From Bradysia coprophila (taxonomy: Eukaryota > Arthropoda > Insecta > Diptera > Sciaridae): a DNA stretch of 64,000 nucleotides. The position numbers and the translations under genes are program-made. The DNA is taken from contig NW_023503493.1 of assembly GCF_014529535.1 (NCBI RefSeq), positions 10,572,001 to 10,636,000 of the forward strand. The letters run 5' to 3'. Below the pieces are notes generated by a model that saw nothing but the letters and a program-made list of their open reading frames with translations, was not told the origin of the DNA and did no database searches. Positions 10,760-23,756 of the stretch are shown here, piece after piece (positions within the stretch are counted from its first letter, which is position 1; each line of letters opens with the position of its first letter).

Positions 10760-11372
10760 ATTTTAAAGCTCTTATCACTAAAGCCTCTAAATTTGGCAGT
10801 GTTCATGCATGCTAGGATCAGTGCTGTGCTGAAAGCAACAGTTATGCTGCCTTTTCTATTGTTTTGTCTGTTATGAATTTCGGATTACAATGGCACAAAA
10901 CTGACAGTGTGTTTTTGACTCTTACTATACTGATAGCAATGCGAGTTTGACATAAAATTCTTTTGTTTTCTGGCTTTTTTCAATACACTGTTATGATCAG
11001 AGTAAGAAAACCGAAGACCAGTTAATTATAACTTCCTTGTCATTGCATTTTCACATACAATTTTTTGACACATTCCCCAAGGCAGTTATAATAACTTGTC
11101 CGAATAAATTAACTGCTCTATCTATAGTTTTTAAACGTCAAATTTGCGAAAGCTAAGCAATTCTGATGATTGAAATGTACCAATCGACCAAATCGGGTAG
11201 CTTTCGCAAGTTGGACATGTGATGTCATGCCAAAACAACGTATCGCAGTTTTTGAGTGCTTTGTCGAGCTTTCGAAAGCTTTGAGCAACAGCACATGATT
11301 TGATATATAATATGCTAGTCGCAACAAACTTCCTTTATGAGTTGGTATATAAGTTACTTTTTATTCACTAAA
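10760..11372. other. intergenic between convergent genes
   Basis: No gene is visible. Positions 10985-11110 resemble, in inverted form, the clustered repeat at 35818-36423 (gatcagag-gaaaaccgaagac-agtta-ataactt-cc-tggg). A poly(A) signal for the minus-strand gene is near 11361-11367 (reverse complement of AATAAA). Confidence 0.5.
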
Positions 11373-14300
11373 TTATGGCACAAAGGCAAGTGGAGGAATG
11401 TACCGTAAAGCCATTGCTAAAGTTGATTCCGGCGTGATCAGATCTGAAAATCGGATTTTGAAAAAAAAATCTTTATACGAAAAAACAAACGTTTCCCACC
11501 TTCAATAATAGCCGTAACGCGTACCACAATATCTGGCTTATTAACGTCGTCCTGCGTTATCATTCTGTACAGAAGAGTGTGCAATTGACGCTCTGCAGAT
11601 CCCTGAGATGTTTTATGCAATTCCTCCAGCATTTCGGGTGAGTATCCCTTCAAAAATTACGTAATGTTAAAGAAATGGAGTTTTATTATCCACATTTACA
11701 GAGGTGTGGGAGGTGTTATAGCATAAATTCATAGAACACATAAAATGTCATAGCTTGTGTTAAACATAAGCACTAGACGTATTTACGTATAAGCACTGAG
11801 GAGCATAATTTTTTCACGATGATAGGTATCTGCATGCAAAATATTTAGGGTAAGAAAGAAGAGAGAAGTGGAACATAAATGTACACACATATATTAGCAT
11901 AAGAATCATAATAGTTATTTACGTAACAAATACCGAATGAAGAAATACGAGTATAGGACAATTCACGGAACTGTCACCTTTTGGGACACTTCTTTATGTA
12001 ATTATGTAATTTTGTCAAGTTGGATTTTTCTTATGCCGAGAAAGTATGACAGAAGTTGACAGTTCCAGAGTATCCCAGAACTTGACGTTTGCGCGAAATG
12101 TCCTATTACGAATACCGAAATACATTCCACACAGCAAATGAACGCTACGCCTTAAAGCAATGAACGTCAACACAAGGTATGGTACTTTGTATTGAGCGAA
12201 GAACATATAAACAAACTCACCTCTTACCTCTAACAGACCATACCTGGTTTATACTTTCATTGCCTTAAGTATAGTTTCCACTTAAAAAGAGCACTCCGTT
12301 TAGCCTCCGTTTACATGACAGTTGTAAAATAGAACAAAAGAACTGTCACGCAAATGGAGTGGTAATTGAATTTATTTCAATTTTTTACTCCGTTTACGTG
12401 ACAGTTCCTTTGTTCTATTTTACAACTGTCATGTAAACGGAGGCTAAACGGAGTGCTCTTTTTAAGTGGAAACTATACTTTAAAGTCTAACCCTATCATT
12501 AATTGATTATGGTAGAGTGCATATAGCGACGCTTAAGAGAACTTATTAAAAATTTTCTTTTTGTATGTACTACTGTGTCAACTTTGACAGTAGAACAATA
12601 GAAAGATTTAAAGTAGGTCTCTTTCGCGTAGCTATGTCTAGGCCAAGGTAAATATATTTACCTTGGTCTAGGCATATTTCATTCTGCGTAAATCACTGAG
12701 AATAAGCGTTTCCGGCAAGCTCACTTGATCATTCGCCTAAAAATTAAGTATGTGTGTGGCTGTGTGTCTTTCGCAATGTAACGGTGTATGTGGAAAGTAA
12801 CAATGAAAGAAATTAAAATTTTCTGCATATTATTCATTCGTTTCCTCGTTCCGTAAATAACTATTCTCCGCATAAATAAATGAAAAAAAAGCTGGGAAAA
12901 AGCCCCATTTTCACCTGGAATTTATTTAACATCAGTTTCTTCGCTTCACGTTTGAGTAAATCATACAACATCAACAATTGAACGTATGGTTTAGTGGGTG
13001 GTACTTTCTTTCTGCCAGTAACAGGTTGATTGCGTCCATAAAAGTCATCGTAAACTTTACGGAACTCATCTACATTATCTTTGTCTAAAAACGCCGGCTG
13101 TTCGTATCGTTCATACAGGATGTCCTGTAATAGTCCCGAAGGAAGTTGATGTAGAAATTGTAAATCGTATTCTGTGGAAGATAAAAGCAGAAAAAGAAGG
13201 AAAAAAAATTATGTTTTCGAGCAAAAATATGGCAGATATACTTTCATGGAAACACATCCATGGGGGGAGGGCGATCTTATTAAAAATTTAAAATTATAAT
13301 TCATGGAAATATGACTGTTTTGCGAAAAAGGACATTGAATTTGGAAAACTTTTGTTGAGCGCAATGCGAAACGTAGCAATTTATGATGGGGATAGGTAGG
13401 TGTAGCGTGCGAGAAAAGATATTCCTTTTGGTTGACATGCTTTTCGTCGGGAAAAGTTTATTCGAATATCCGGTGAAATCACCTCACTCTCCGCAATTCT
13501 TAATTATGTTTGATGTTTCCAAACACCGTATTCGAACGGCAGTCAAATTATTATTTTTTTCGGTCGCGTACGAATTTCAACTGGCTGTTACGTTTGTTAT
13601 TTCGTCTATTTTACTCTGACAATTCGCTAATTCGCTTCCTGGAAGATTGGAGTTCGCATTTTACTCAGTAAGGCAGAAACAACGCATTTTCGTTAACGTT
13701 TCTTCGAATTTTGTACAATTTGCAAAGTTTCCGTAGCGGAAAAGGGTTCCATTTTCGAAGGTTTTTGCAAGTTCTTGGCGGATTCACGCAAAGTATTTTA
13801 TAAAACACTGAGGGTAATGCAAATTCGCAAAAACACACGGAACCCAAGTTTCGGGTGAATTCGAGTTCAGCGCAAGGTTTACTACATTGTAGCACTTACG
13901 ACTTCAATAGAATTTTTGATGTACGATTCTTGTTTCATAAAGAACCATACCAACATTCGTGCTGTCGTCATATTCACGATATTTCATCAATTCTAGAGAA
14001 ATCGTTACGGCATAATGACTGCACTTAAATCCACCCGAAACTTGGGTTCCGTACTATTTGTCATCCGCTGAAGAATCTTCAGTGAAGATTCGCATTACCT
14101 TCAGAGTTGCTTTGATTGCAGGGCCAATCAGAATCGCGAATCGGTTCAGTCTAATTAAACAATCAGTCATAAACTTACCGGACATCTCTGACAAGCCCTT
14201 CGTCTTCATTTGCAAAAACCAATCAAAGAATTGAGTTTGCGATATGCTGAGCAATGGTAAATTACCAGTTTGCGGTTTTTGAGTCGGTCTGTGTGCTGAG

Positions 14301-17300
14301 TCTGGATAATCGTACAACGGACTCGACGGCTGATAGTATCCTGGATTATGGGCATGTGTTGTTTGATCCGCATACCATGGTCGTTGAGTCGTCTGTCGGG
14401 TCGATGGTATTGTTGGTTTAGTCGTATATTGATATGTTGGCCTAGCTGTCGTCGTTGACCACCATGTCGATTGTGTCGTAGGTTTCGTTGTAGCAGCAGT
14501 CGTTGTTGTTGTGTACCTTGTCGTAAGTGGAGCCACTGTTGTTGAATACCATGTCGGCCTTGTCGTAGGTCTAGTTGTTGTTGAATACCACGTCGGTCTT
14601 GTCGTAGGTCTAGTTGTTGTTGAATAAGTTGTTCGTTGCGTGGTTCTTTGTGTTGTACTTACGGTTGAAGTGAACTCTTCGGATTGAACGGGTTGCCCGA
14701 CAACGGCCACGGTATATGGCGGTTCAATGGTTGTCATATACTGCGGTTCATATTGAATTAATTCAACATAATAAGCAACCGCTTGCATAACAGCTGGCAA
14801 ATAACTGTTACTTAACAGAACTTCGCCCGGTTTTGCTTTAATGGTGCTTGTTGGTTGAGTTGGATCCGTGTTTTCTGGTAATCCTGGCACTGGTGGTGCA
14901 TTATACATTTGTTTTTCCGTTACGCTGTGCACCTGCAAAGACACCAATCCTTGATTGCATTAACAAAGTTTATCAACAAATCTGCATAAATACGGGATCG
15001 TGTGATGCATTGAAAGTGTCAGTATGCTTAGGGAATACATATCTGTTATCTAATTACACACGTTGATGCATTTCATTTTAGTTAAATTGAAATATTATGT
15101 GGTTAACGTGAGTACTAGTGCACATATCATATGTCGAAGTATATGTATGCACAAGAGACATGCATTGCAGGTAATAATCGGTAAAGTTCAAACAAGCGTG
15201 TGAATATCGAGCGACGATGACCTTTATGTACATGCTTCTTTTCACACCAGATTATAGTTACATGCAAGCCATATTCATCTGTTCGACAAAATAAGTCCAA
15301 CAAATCGAAGTGGCATTCCACTTGAGCTTCAATGCACTGCATATAGTGTTTTGTTACTGTATCCTCAGACAAGTTTAATAAACATTGTTCCTCGCTCATT
15401 TATGCATGAGGCAATTGAGGCAAGTAAGCAAGCTTCACGTATGGAAACATTATATTGCGATTTATCCTCAAGCTCGATATGACTTTCCAGATACAACGAA
15501 CCATTTGTACAATAAACCAAGTATAAATATTGACAATCGTTTGTCGTGTATATGGAATGGACAGTTTATTTATGGTACAGTGCACGGTGCACTTTCCTTC
15601 ACTTTGGGTATTTTGTTACCAAACGTTTACGATATCGCTCGCAAAACTCAAGGAAAGGTATGGGTTAAATCATGGGTTGGTCTGCATTGAAATGACAAAA
15701 ACGGGATTGATTTGTAGTGTGAAGCCCTTTAAAGGAACTGAAGAGGTTCGATTGATTTCTAAAAATGTATGTTGGAATCGCGAGTGCAGCGAGCGCAATT
15801 TTGTTGATTCATTGATATGATTGAATAACAGGTTTCCATCACCGCGTTTCTATGGCTGCGTATGGAAGAATTAACACTTAAAGGCTCCAGCCCATCAACC
15901 AGTAAACAGATATATTGCTGCCTCTTAAATCATAATCCAATAACTAATTGTTTGAAACTTCTTTGGCGAACAGGTAATGAAAGAACTCAATCTGTAATTT
16001 ATACACACTCCGGTGCGATAAACTTAACTATAATTAAACTTTTAACATGGAATTTACTGTTGCACAATTTATATCAAAACTAAGAAATTCCTCACATACC
16101 GTGCTCGCATAGCAATTTGTTCAGAAGCGTTGTATAGTACAACAGTGTACAGAAATATTATTAGTCATGAGCGTTACTTTGCATACGGAATTATTGTTAA
16201 TAAAGTGTATCCCCCAATTTAGCAACATCAACCGTAGGTCAACGAACTTAGGTGTGCGCTATCAGACGTCTGAGTCAACAGGCGATTGTTAAAAATAAAA
16301 CTTTTAAAAACTGAAAACGTGTTCTTAAATATTGCCAATAATATATATTGATTGGGTGCTGATTAAAATATGAGAAAAATCATTAGGAACTTTACGATGA
16401 TAATTAAACGATCATTGGCTTATCGGTGGGAATGACTTGTTTACATCGTTTAGCGAGTAGGTTTAAATTTTTTCGATATTTGTATTCTCTTAATTGCCTG
16501 TTTTGCTATTTTATGTATACTATTTCTCCCAGGCTCGAAGAAGGTCGAACCGTGACTAGTGAGAACGGTTTTCACCTCCCGGCAGAGCCTGTTTTAAAGA
16601 AATCTAATTCCTAAAAATTCCCTAATTTTTTCATCGTTTTATGTAATTTCTCCAATCGACTACACAAAATGCCTTGACGAAATGGTATTTCGTTATTTTT
16701 TGTCTGATGACAATTCGGGGTAGAAGATACAAATTTTCTACACCCAAATAGTCAACTTTGTATTGGTTTTCAAACATGGTGTAACAAATTGATATTCTAG
16801 TTGCGTGGAGATAAATTGTTAATCACACCACATACACATGAAAAACGTTGTGTTCACCCCAGGGAAAATATGAAATTCCAACTCGAAAGATTCGCCACAC
16901 TCGCTTCGCTCTGGTTGCAAAACTTTGCTCTTGTTGGAATTTCATATTTTCTCCCATCTTGAAGAAGTGATGTGGTCAATGTTTCCATATTTTACATAAC
17001 TTTCTCAAAATGGTAGAAAATATGAAATTCCAATAAGAGCAAAGTGTGTGTGCGTGGTGTGATTAACAGTTTATCTCCACGCAACGAGAATGTCAATTTG
17101 TTACACCTTTTTTTGAAAACCGAAACAAAGTTGACAATTTGGGGGAAGAAAATGTGTATTTTCTCCCCCGAATTGTCATCAGACAAAGCATCATCATTCT
17201 CAGTGGGGAAAATCAAAGTATATAAACACGGACCCTCAGAGAAATTACTGAGGTGAATTCATTTTTGTCATGTTGCCGTCATCATATTTTCTTTCAGCTA

Positions 17301-18898
17301 ATGTTGTTGCACCTGCTAAGTTTGTACGTTAATCATATAAAACGTTTTTTCGAGCTTACTACCAGAGAATGGTCTGCATTTAAAAACAGATAGTCTCGTT
17401 AATCTACTCAAACTCAACCTTCCATTAAAAGAAGACCCTGTACCACTAGTGTCGTTAGATCTCTTTTTGTGTGTTTACCGACCTTGGGTTTACACAATTT
17501 ACATCATTTGTAACATTCATTGACAAGTAATATGCTATTTGGTTGCATGTTATGTTACAATTTTAATGACATGCAAATAACAAAGTCCGTTTTCACGGAA
17601 ACTGTACGACATTATTTACTGACAGCAGTTGTAGTGAAACGATGAAACGTTCTGCAACTTCTTCGAAGATTCATCGAATATTTGTTCAAAGTAATTAAAA
17701 GTCCTGTGTGAAACAAAATTGCTTCTTTTAATTAAATTAGAGCTCTAACTGTTTGTTTCTTCAGCAGCGCACCCATTACCTTAAACACTTTCTTTTAAGA
17801 AAAGATAAACATAAACAAAATGGAAAATTTCTATCATTTCCCTCAAATGAGGTCATTTTTACATTTTCCTACGAACACGAACCGTTTTTGGTAAAACTAC
17901 AATTTCATGTGAAGAAAATATGCGGAATTTCTTCTTACAACGTTTTTTTTTTCATGATCCTTTGACGGTTCTTTCTCAACTTCAAAGGAAATTATATGCA
18001 ACTAACATGCCAGAGGTTTTAAAAAGATGAAATTCACAAAACTTTCCGGTTGTCGAAAGTTTGTTCGGAGTTTTGTGTTGTTCTTTATTTTTCAGAAAGT
18101 TGGTGAAGAAATAGTCGGGACAATTGAATTCTCCTTAACTGGTGATTTGTCGCCTCGTTGTTAGTGAGGATGGTTTGATGACGTGCTACGGTCACATGTT
18201 TTCCTTTCAATTTTCTGAATTCTTCATTTTTAGTAGTGTAGCTGATTGTTTTGTTTCACGAAAAAGCAATTAGAATTAGGCTGACCAGCAGAGCATTTCT
18301 GCCGTGTTAAGCTGAAACACCGCATCACATTTGTGTCTTTGATTTGAAAGAGCTCTCAAGACCTTCTCGAGCTTCTTTTGTATTCCACAAATTATGTTCA
18401 ATTTTTCCAATGGAATCTAAAAGAAGTTTAAAGCTTCCGAAAGCTTTTCAAAGCACACGAACAATGCAATACAATGTTTTGGCTCAACATGGCAGACTTT
18501 TTCATTTTAACTTGAACATGTCGATCTCTTTGTTCGTTCATTTGACGAGTTACTAGTATAGGAATTTTTGAAGTGAGCGTTTCCTCACGACAATCTGTCG
18601 ATTTTTGTCTCAAATTCTCTGACAACAAGAGAGTTGAGAATTTGACCTGTAGGATGGTAAGACTGTCTCCGGGTAATGTATAAAAAATACAAACGATGAT
18701 ATATTACCTGGAGACAAAGTTAGAGCTAAAGGTGAGATATTCAACTCTTTTTTCGTCAACTAACAATTGATTGCAATATTGTGTCCCAAAATTTCTGAAA
18801 CACTTTAAGGTGTAATTATAATCACAACATACCTTTGATGTAATTGCAGCTATTCCAAAAATTATCCAAATTGCATATATTCTGGGAATCATTTTCAT
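11373..18898 (-). CDS. Secreted Cys- and Thr-rich (mucin-like) protein, unrecognised
   Basis: Six exons join in phase: 18898-18708, 15394-15262, 14932-14179, 13171-12915, 11647-11500 and 11443-11373, giving 517 residues with a stop followed closely by AATAAA. Residues 1-23 form a signal peptide (MKMIPRIYAIWIIFGIAAIT). Residues 24-108 hold eight cysteines. Next comes a Thr/Pro/Tyr/Trp tract with repeated TRPTTRPTWYSTT units, likely O-glycosylated. The C-terminal third is helical (QFLHQLPSGLLQDILYERY, YVQLLMLYDLLKREAKKL, SAERQLHTLLYRMIT). Most donors are GTAAG or GTGA types. The second exon's acceptor is the weakest call. The frame reads on past the donor at 14178 to a stop at 14054, which would be an alternative shorter C-terminus. 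I do not recognise the family. Intron 1 is 3.3 kb and carries the 16699-17187 foldback. Confidence 0.68.
12268..12479. mobile_element. MITE with ~90-bp inverted arms (TTA duplication)
   Basis: The termini AGTATAGTTTCCACTT begin arms of about 90 bp that are nearly identical. TTA flanks both sides (12265-12267 and 12480-12482), suggesting a PIF/Harbinger-type target. It sits in an intron of the minus-strand mucin-like gene. Confidence 0.82.
12634..12675. repeat. palindrome CCAAGGTAAATA/TATTTACCTTGG
   Basis: Positions 12643-12666 form a perfect 24-bp palindrome within an imperfect 42-bp one. CCAAGGTAAATATA is also the terminus of the elements at 35714-35819 and 36180-37273. This site looks like two element ends joined after loss of the middle. 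Confidence 0.65.
13838..14051. mobile_element. MITE with GGAACCCAAGTTTCGGGTG termini
   Basis: Inverted termini ggaacccaagtttcgggtg (near 13840) and cacccgaaacttgggttcc (ending near 14049) bound about 210 bp. It lies in the intron next to the mucin-like exon. Its internal sequence matches 6985-7100 and roughly 8641-8720, the two flanks of the large palindrome. Confidence 0.7.
15437..15658 (+). other. possible coding segment on the opposite strand of an intron
   Basis: An open frame reads VWKHYIAIYPQARYDFPDTT followed by INIDNRLSCIWNGQFIYGTV and a hydrophobic GALSFTLGILLPNVYDIARK, and ends at a good donor (AAAG then GTATGG). It looks more protein-like than chance AT-rich frames, but I cannot link a start or a next exon. 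It could be a gene fragment or a decayed transposon piece. Confidence 0.25.
16699..17187. mobile_element. foldback element with ~135-bp arms
   Basis: Left arm 16699-16835 (tttgtctgatgacaattcgg onward) pairs with right arm about 17048-17187 at about 85% identity by eye. Inner copies of gaaattccaa and ttggaatttc also pair. It lies in intron 1 of the mucin-like gene. Target duplication is not clear. Confidence 0.72.
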
Positions 18899-21800
18899 TA
18901 TCACATCAACATCGACCATGTTCAATAAAATTGTCTTTAATGTTTGTTTCAACACTTTTCAATTAAGCACAGCAAAAACCATTCGCGCAATTCTGTCATA
19001 AATCACATAGAAATGTACCACATCACACACAAAAGAAAAATATTTTTTCTAAAAATTTCTCTCTCTACACCGATTCAATGAACCAACTAAGTAGTTCACC
19101 AAACCTCAGCGAACTAAATTCTTGAACTTCAAATCAATAACGCTTTGATATCTTTTAAGAGGTATCCGATGTTGATGACGATATTTTATTGTTGCCTCTT
19201 GCTACCATCGACACCGATATACCGGTCTTTCAGCACATACAAAAATCAATTTTACGTTATATATACATCACAAAGTTGTGTATTAAATGAATTTGAATGG
19301 AATATAAAAAAAAATAATTTTAATTTATTTATATTTCTAGTCCGGATGCTACGGGTCGAATGAGATGACAGAACTTACATCAATTTTAAGTAGCCTTTGT
19401 AATCTGAGCTAGAGAAATTATTTTAAGCGTTCACAGCACGGCAAGCGACTTCTTCTATTGATCGATATGTTTTCAATATAATCACTTTTCATATTCATTA
19501 TTCATCTATTACTTCATCAGTCTCACCAATTCATCAATTGACAGAAAATGTATAGACTTTCTGTCACTTTTCTCGCTAGAAGTTAAATATTTCTTCGTTC
19601 GTTTAGAGACATCACTAACAGCCTTTTACTAATGAAAGTACAAACCAGGTAATGTCTCTCCATACAAGCTGGAGCAAATAGAGTATATTTCATTGTCTTT
19701 TACAGTTAATAAAAAGTTCTGTCTGGACCACCGACTTAAAAACGATCAAGCCTTAGCAAATTTGTAGCCTACATTTGGGAGGACAAATATTCGTTTTTTG
19801 ATTATTTCTTTAAGAGGCATTGGTGCTTTGCTGAAAAGCATACATTAGGGCGATTTTTAAATACTGGATTATAGTTTACTTTTGACGATATCTTTCCATC
19901 AGAATCATTTGTGAAAAATGTACGACCGCAATTCCGACCACGAATGTGGTAGCTTTCAACAGAAAATTCATTTGGTTGTAGCAATTTAACCGGCTCTGAG
20001 AAACGTGAGCAGTTTATGAAAATTTCGTTAAACTGCTCACTTTTCTCAGAGCTGGTCAAGCGACTTTTTCAAAAAAAAAAGATTTTGGCTCACAGAAATC
20101 ATCAAAAAACCAATATTTTTCCGACAAAATATATTACAAAATATTTGAAAATTGATCGTAATGTGACTTTCGAACCACGCCTCGAAGTATTCAAATATTC
20201 TCTGAAGAAAGTTAGCTGCTTAATTGATATCTCCCCTAAATGTAGACCAGACATTATGCACACAAATTCATCGTATGAGTCATTCAGTGTGTATATCATG
20301 CTTTATTTCCATTTACTTCTCACGGAGTACTTATCGAGTGGAAACCATACTTTAGAGATTTTATCGAATGGGTAACGTGCTAACGTTTATCCAAGATTCA
20401 AAATTTGGGAAGTTGCAGTGTATTTTTTGCCTGCGATGAATTAAAACACTGAATGACTCTAATGACTTAACCTAGCCTACATTTAGGCAACATACCAGTT
20501 ATTTGTCTTACTTTCCTCAGAGATACTTCAAGATAGATACTACGAAAATACTTCAATGCTTGGTTTAGAAGTCATGTTAAAGCCGGTGGTATAGACTAAA
20601 TTAAACTAAATCGGATCTATTGTCTACGTCTAGGCGATTGAGTCAATTTTGTATGACCGAAATTCGGCCATAGAAGCTAACAATTTCAAATTTCAAAGAA
20701 TCATATTTTGTGCTCACCCAGACTATTCATACTGGTTTATATACATTTTTAATATCGAAAAAGAAAAGAAAAGAACATCTCAATATTTATACACGTACGA
20801 CGACGACGGGATGAAGGAGAGCGATGAATGCATATCAATGGATTTTTATATATAACGATATGGTGGGATTAATTAGAGTTTCATCTTCGTTTTATAAAAA
20901 TTATGGGCTTTAAAATGATTTTTTTTTTCTTAAGAAGTTGTCATTTATGGCAGAACGAAGAGTTCATTATCTGTGTCTCTGGAGTTTTTTGAACCTTTCA
21001 ACGTAAATAAACATTCGATTATTAAAGATAAACAAAATCTTCCAAAAAAAAAATGTTTACGATTCATAAACTTTGTCTTGAACTGACTGTGCTGTGTGAA
21101 TAATTTTTTTAATGTGTTTTATTTGCCGAAACCCATATAAAATCAATTAACAATATTTATCTTTTGTGTGCAAAATGATGAATCAGAAATAATTCAACGG
21201 AATTTTGAAATACTTTTATTGGTTTAAACCACAAAGATATAAACTCTTGCAAAGCTTTTTACTGGCGTCAAGATCAATGACTAAAACAATGACCTGGGAT
21301 AAAATCTTAATTTTAACATACACACAAATTTAGTCAAAAACTCCAGTTCATGAGTTTGTGTAAAGCTTAAGATTTCTTTTTACTAAGCTTGTTCACCCTC
21401 TTTGTTAGCAGTTACCGATCATCAATCCGCTGCTTGTTCGCAAAATAAACGAAAATTTTTGTCGTCATCGACACTGCAGTCAACGGCATAATTTTCCTGT
21501 TTTCCAGGGCCTCTTCCTAAATTAAATTTGGAATTAAGCGCCGTTGAAGATTTCTACACTGGATGAGAGAAGGAACTTTACTTGCCACCCATACATTTTT
21601 ACACGTCGAGTACTAGTAGAATTTAAATCTCATGTTCCCCTCATTTACTACGTGTCCCATTCCGATTTTTCTTCTTCTGGTAAACATCCAAAATTGACTT
21701 CCCGCCTGAGATGGGTATGGGCGCGAGATTCCTATTCTTTATTAGTAATCTCGCGCGGATCAATTTACCGTTTTTGTCTTTTACAAAGTCTTCATACAAA

Positions 21801-23662
21801 GTCATGGTCAACCTTTTTACGGAGTAGTTTCCACCTCAGGCACCAAATTCTGCTTCTAATGTAATGCGAGATTCCTTCTGATCATCGGTAAACTGGACAT
21901 AAAAGGGGCCATTTTCATCATTTGTCTCCATTGATAAGAACTTGAACTAATTACTTCAATCAATTTATTCATTTTATTCTACGAACGTAAGCAGAAGGCT
22001 GCTGCTCTTCATATTGACTCTTTTTTTTGTCGTCGTTGTCTATAATTTACGATCACTACAACCGTTTCTAAAAGGTAAATTTAAACGGGTTTTCGAAAAT
22101 AAATTCGCGTAGAAAATGTACGCAATCGCGTAATTGATGATTTAGATGAGTAAATTGTTTTAATACCCCGAATCTCTGAATACCATCCAATCGAAATCAA
22201 CGTCGATAAATTGCTCGAATTCGGCATAGAGATTATCATTAATACACTTGCAGTCCAGAATGCAGTTCATAATAATTTAAAATTTAATTCTCGACTAATA
22301 GCATTTTGCATTTTTCCAATCAGATTGTGTGTTGGAAGTTCCTAAATGCACATACTCTCCGCATTTTGTATGCATTTTTTTGTGTGCTATAGGTGCACGT
22401 ATATATTCACGTATGTGTTACACCCACAGTCGGAAATGAATATAGAATTTACTGTCCATTGTTACCATTGCAGTGGATATTACGAGAAAAAAAATTGCTC
22501 CCTTTGAATACACAGTGAAGTGAATTCCAACGCCAAACCTACAAAAAAAAATCGATGGAAGATTTCAACAAAACTGCAATAAACATACATATAGTGGGAT
22601 AACGAACGTATCCTCTCGTTTATAATCAAACCAATCCATTTACTGAGCGAGCACTTAACGCTATCCAAACGATTGATGATATTTTTTTGTTCATTTTTCC
22701 AAGCCACATTCAGGCCAATTACACTAATAAATATATGAGTGTGTGTTGTTTAGTTCGATGAATATTTTCTAGCCAGAAAATAATAATCTTTTTTTTAAAT
22801 GGATGAGAGAAGAAATTATTTATTTTTCGCGAAAATACCGATCCAGTTAATTCATGAAACAAGGTTTATTACGCGAATCAATTATTACACGGTATCGGGA
22901 TGATGTCCATGCAAAAACACGCTGGATGTTTAAATTGACTGATGAATGTCTTAAACACCGAATTCTGTGCTTACGAAAAAATTGTCAAAGCAAAAATTTT
23001 ACCAAAAAAATTTTGCGTCACAAGATGGCAAGGTGACAATTTAAAAAATTTAAAAAATTTGGAAAATTTAAAAACTTCTAAATTAAAAAAAAAGTTTGAG
23101 GTGATCAAAGCTTGCCAAACGAGAAACAAATTTGTTTTACTATACACACACACCCACACTTAAAGGTGTTCTTATATGGGGCTTATATGAGAACTTCGAG
23201 GAGCCGTAGCTTCCAAACGATGCCTGTTCCCTCCAAATTTTTTTTCTGAAATGTCTTAGAATGACGACTAGAATCTACTCCCAAAAGTTCAAGAAATTCT
23301 AAAGAAGACTTTAGAAGATAGGAAACACGGACGGACGGACTAACAAAGTTACGTAGGATTTTTTCATTTCGTTTAAAGTACTGTAATTGTATGGAAATGG
23401 GGCTTCTTCATCTTGTAATTTTAAGCTACAAGAACGTGTGATAGCTCGTTGAACTCGTATGGTTCCGCAGTCTACGACAATTTTTTTTAAATGTTTCTTC
23501 TTGTAATATGCTATGCTAACGCGCGCCCATGATCTACGGCAAAAAATGAGATAGTCTTCACTATAACTACGAGTATACCGACTTTGTATGTAACACAAGC
23601 AATCTTTTAAACAAAAGAAGTAATAGATTCGAACGCAAACGCATCGTATTTTTCAAATTTAG
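18899..23662. other. long stretch without a clear gene
   Basis: The AT-rich sequence has no convincing exon. Positions 19988-20058 hold an inverted repeat of about 33-bp arms (ctctgagaaa-gtgagcagtttaa). The minus frame leading away from it (19802-19980) includes CGRTFFTNDSDGKISS, faintly CUB-like. Other contents are short A-runs, a (CA)n tract near 23145-23158 and (GGAC)n near 23328. Confidence 0.45.
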
Positions 23663-23751
23663 TCACGGCAGAGTAAAATCAGCCCTATATTTTCCGAATA
23701 AAATCAATTCAATTTAAGTCAGTGTTCTTACCTGGTTTCATTCTGCCGTGA
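23663..23751. mobile_element. 89-bp MITE with TTTAG duplication
   Basis: Termini TCACGGCAGAGT and the inverted TCACGGCAGAAT bound 89 bp. TTTAG is repeated exactly at 23658-23662 and 23752-23756. A 5-bp duplication is seen in several DNA transposon groups, so I leave the superfamily open. Confidence 0.72.
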
Positions 23752-23756
23752 TTTAG

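Noticed and set aside
14848-15066. Plus-strand Cys-containing frame (DCINKVYQQICINTGSCDAL)
   Set aside because: It overlaps an exon and the preceding intron of the minus-strand mucin-like gene and has no splice partners. The minus-strand reading explains the region better.
22971-23163. Lys/Phe-rich frames around 23.0 kb
   Set aside because: They come from aaattt-type low-complexity sequence and a CA microsatellite.
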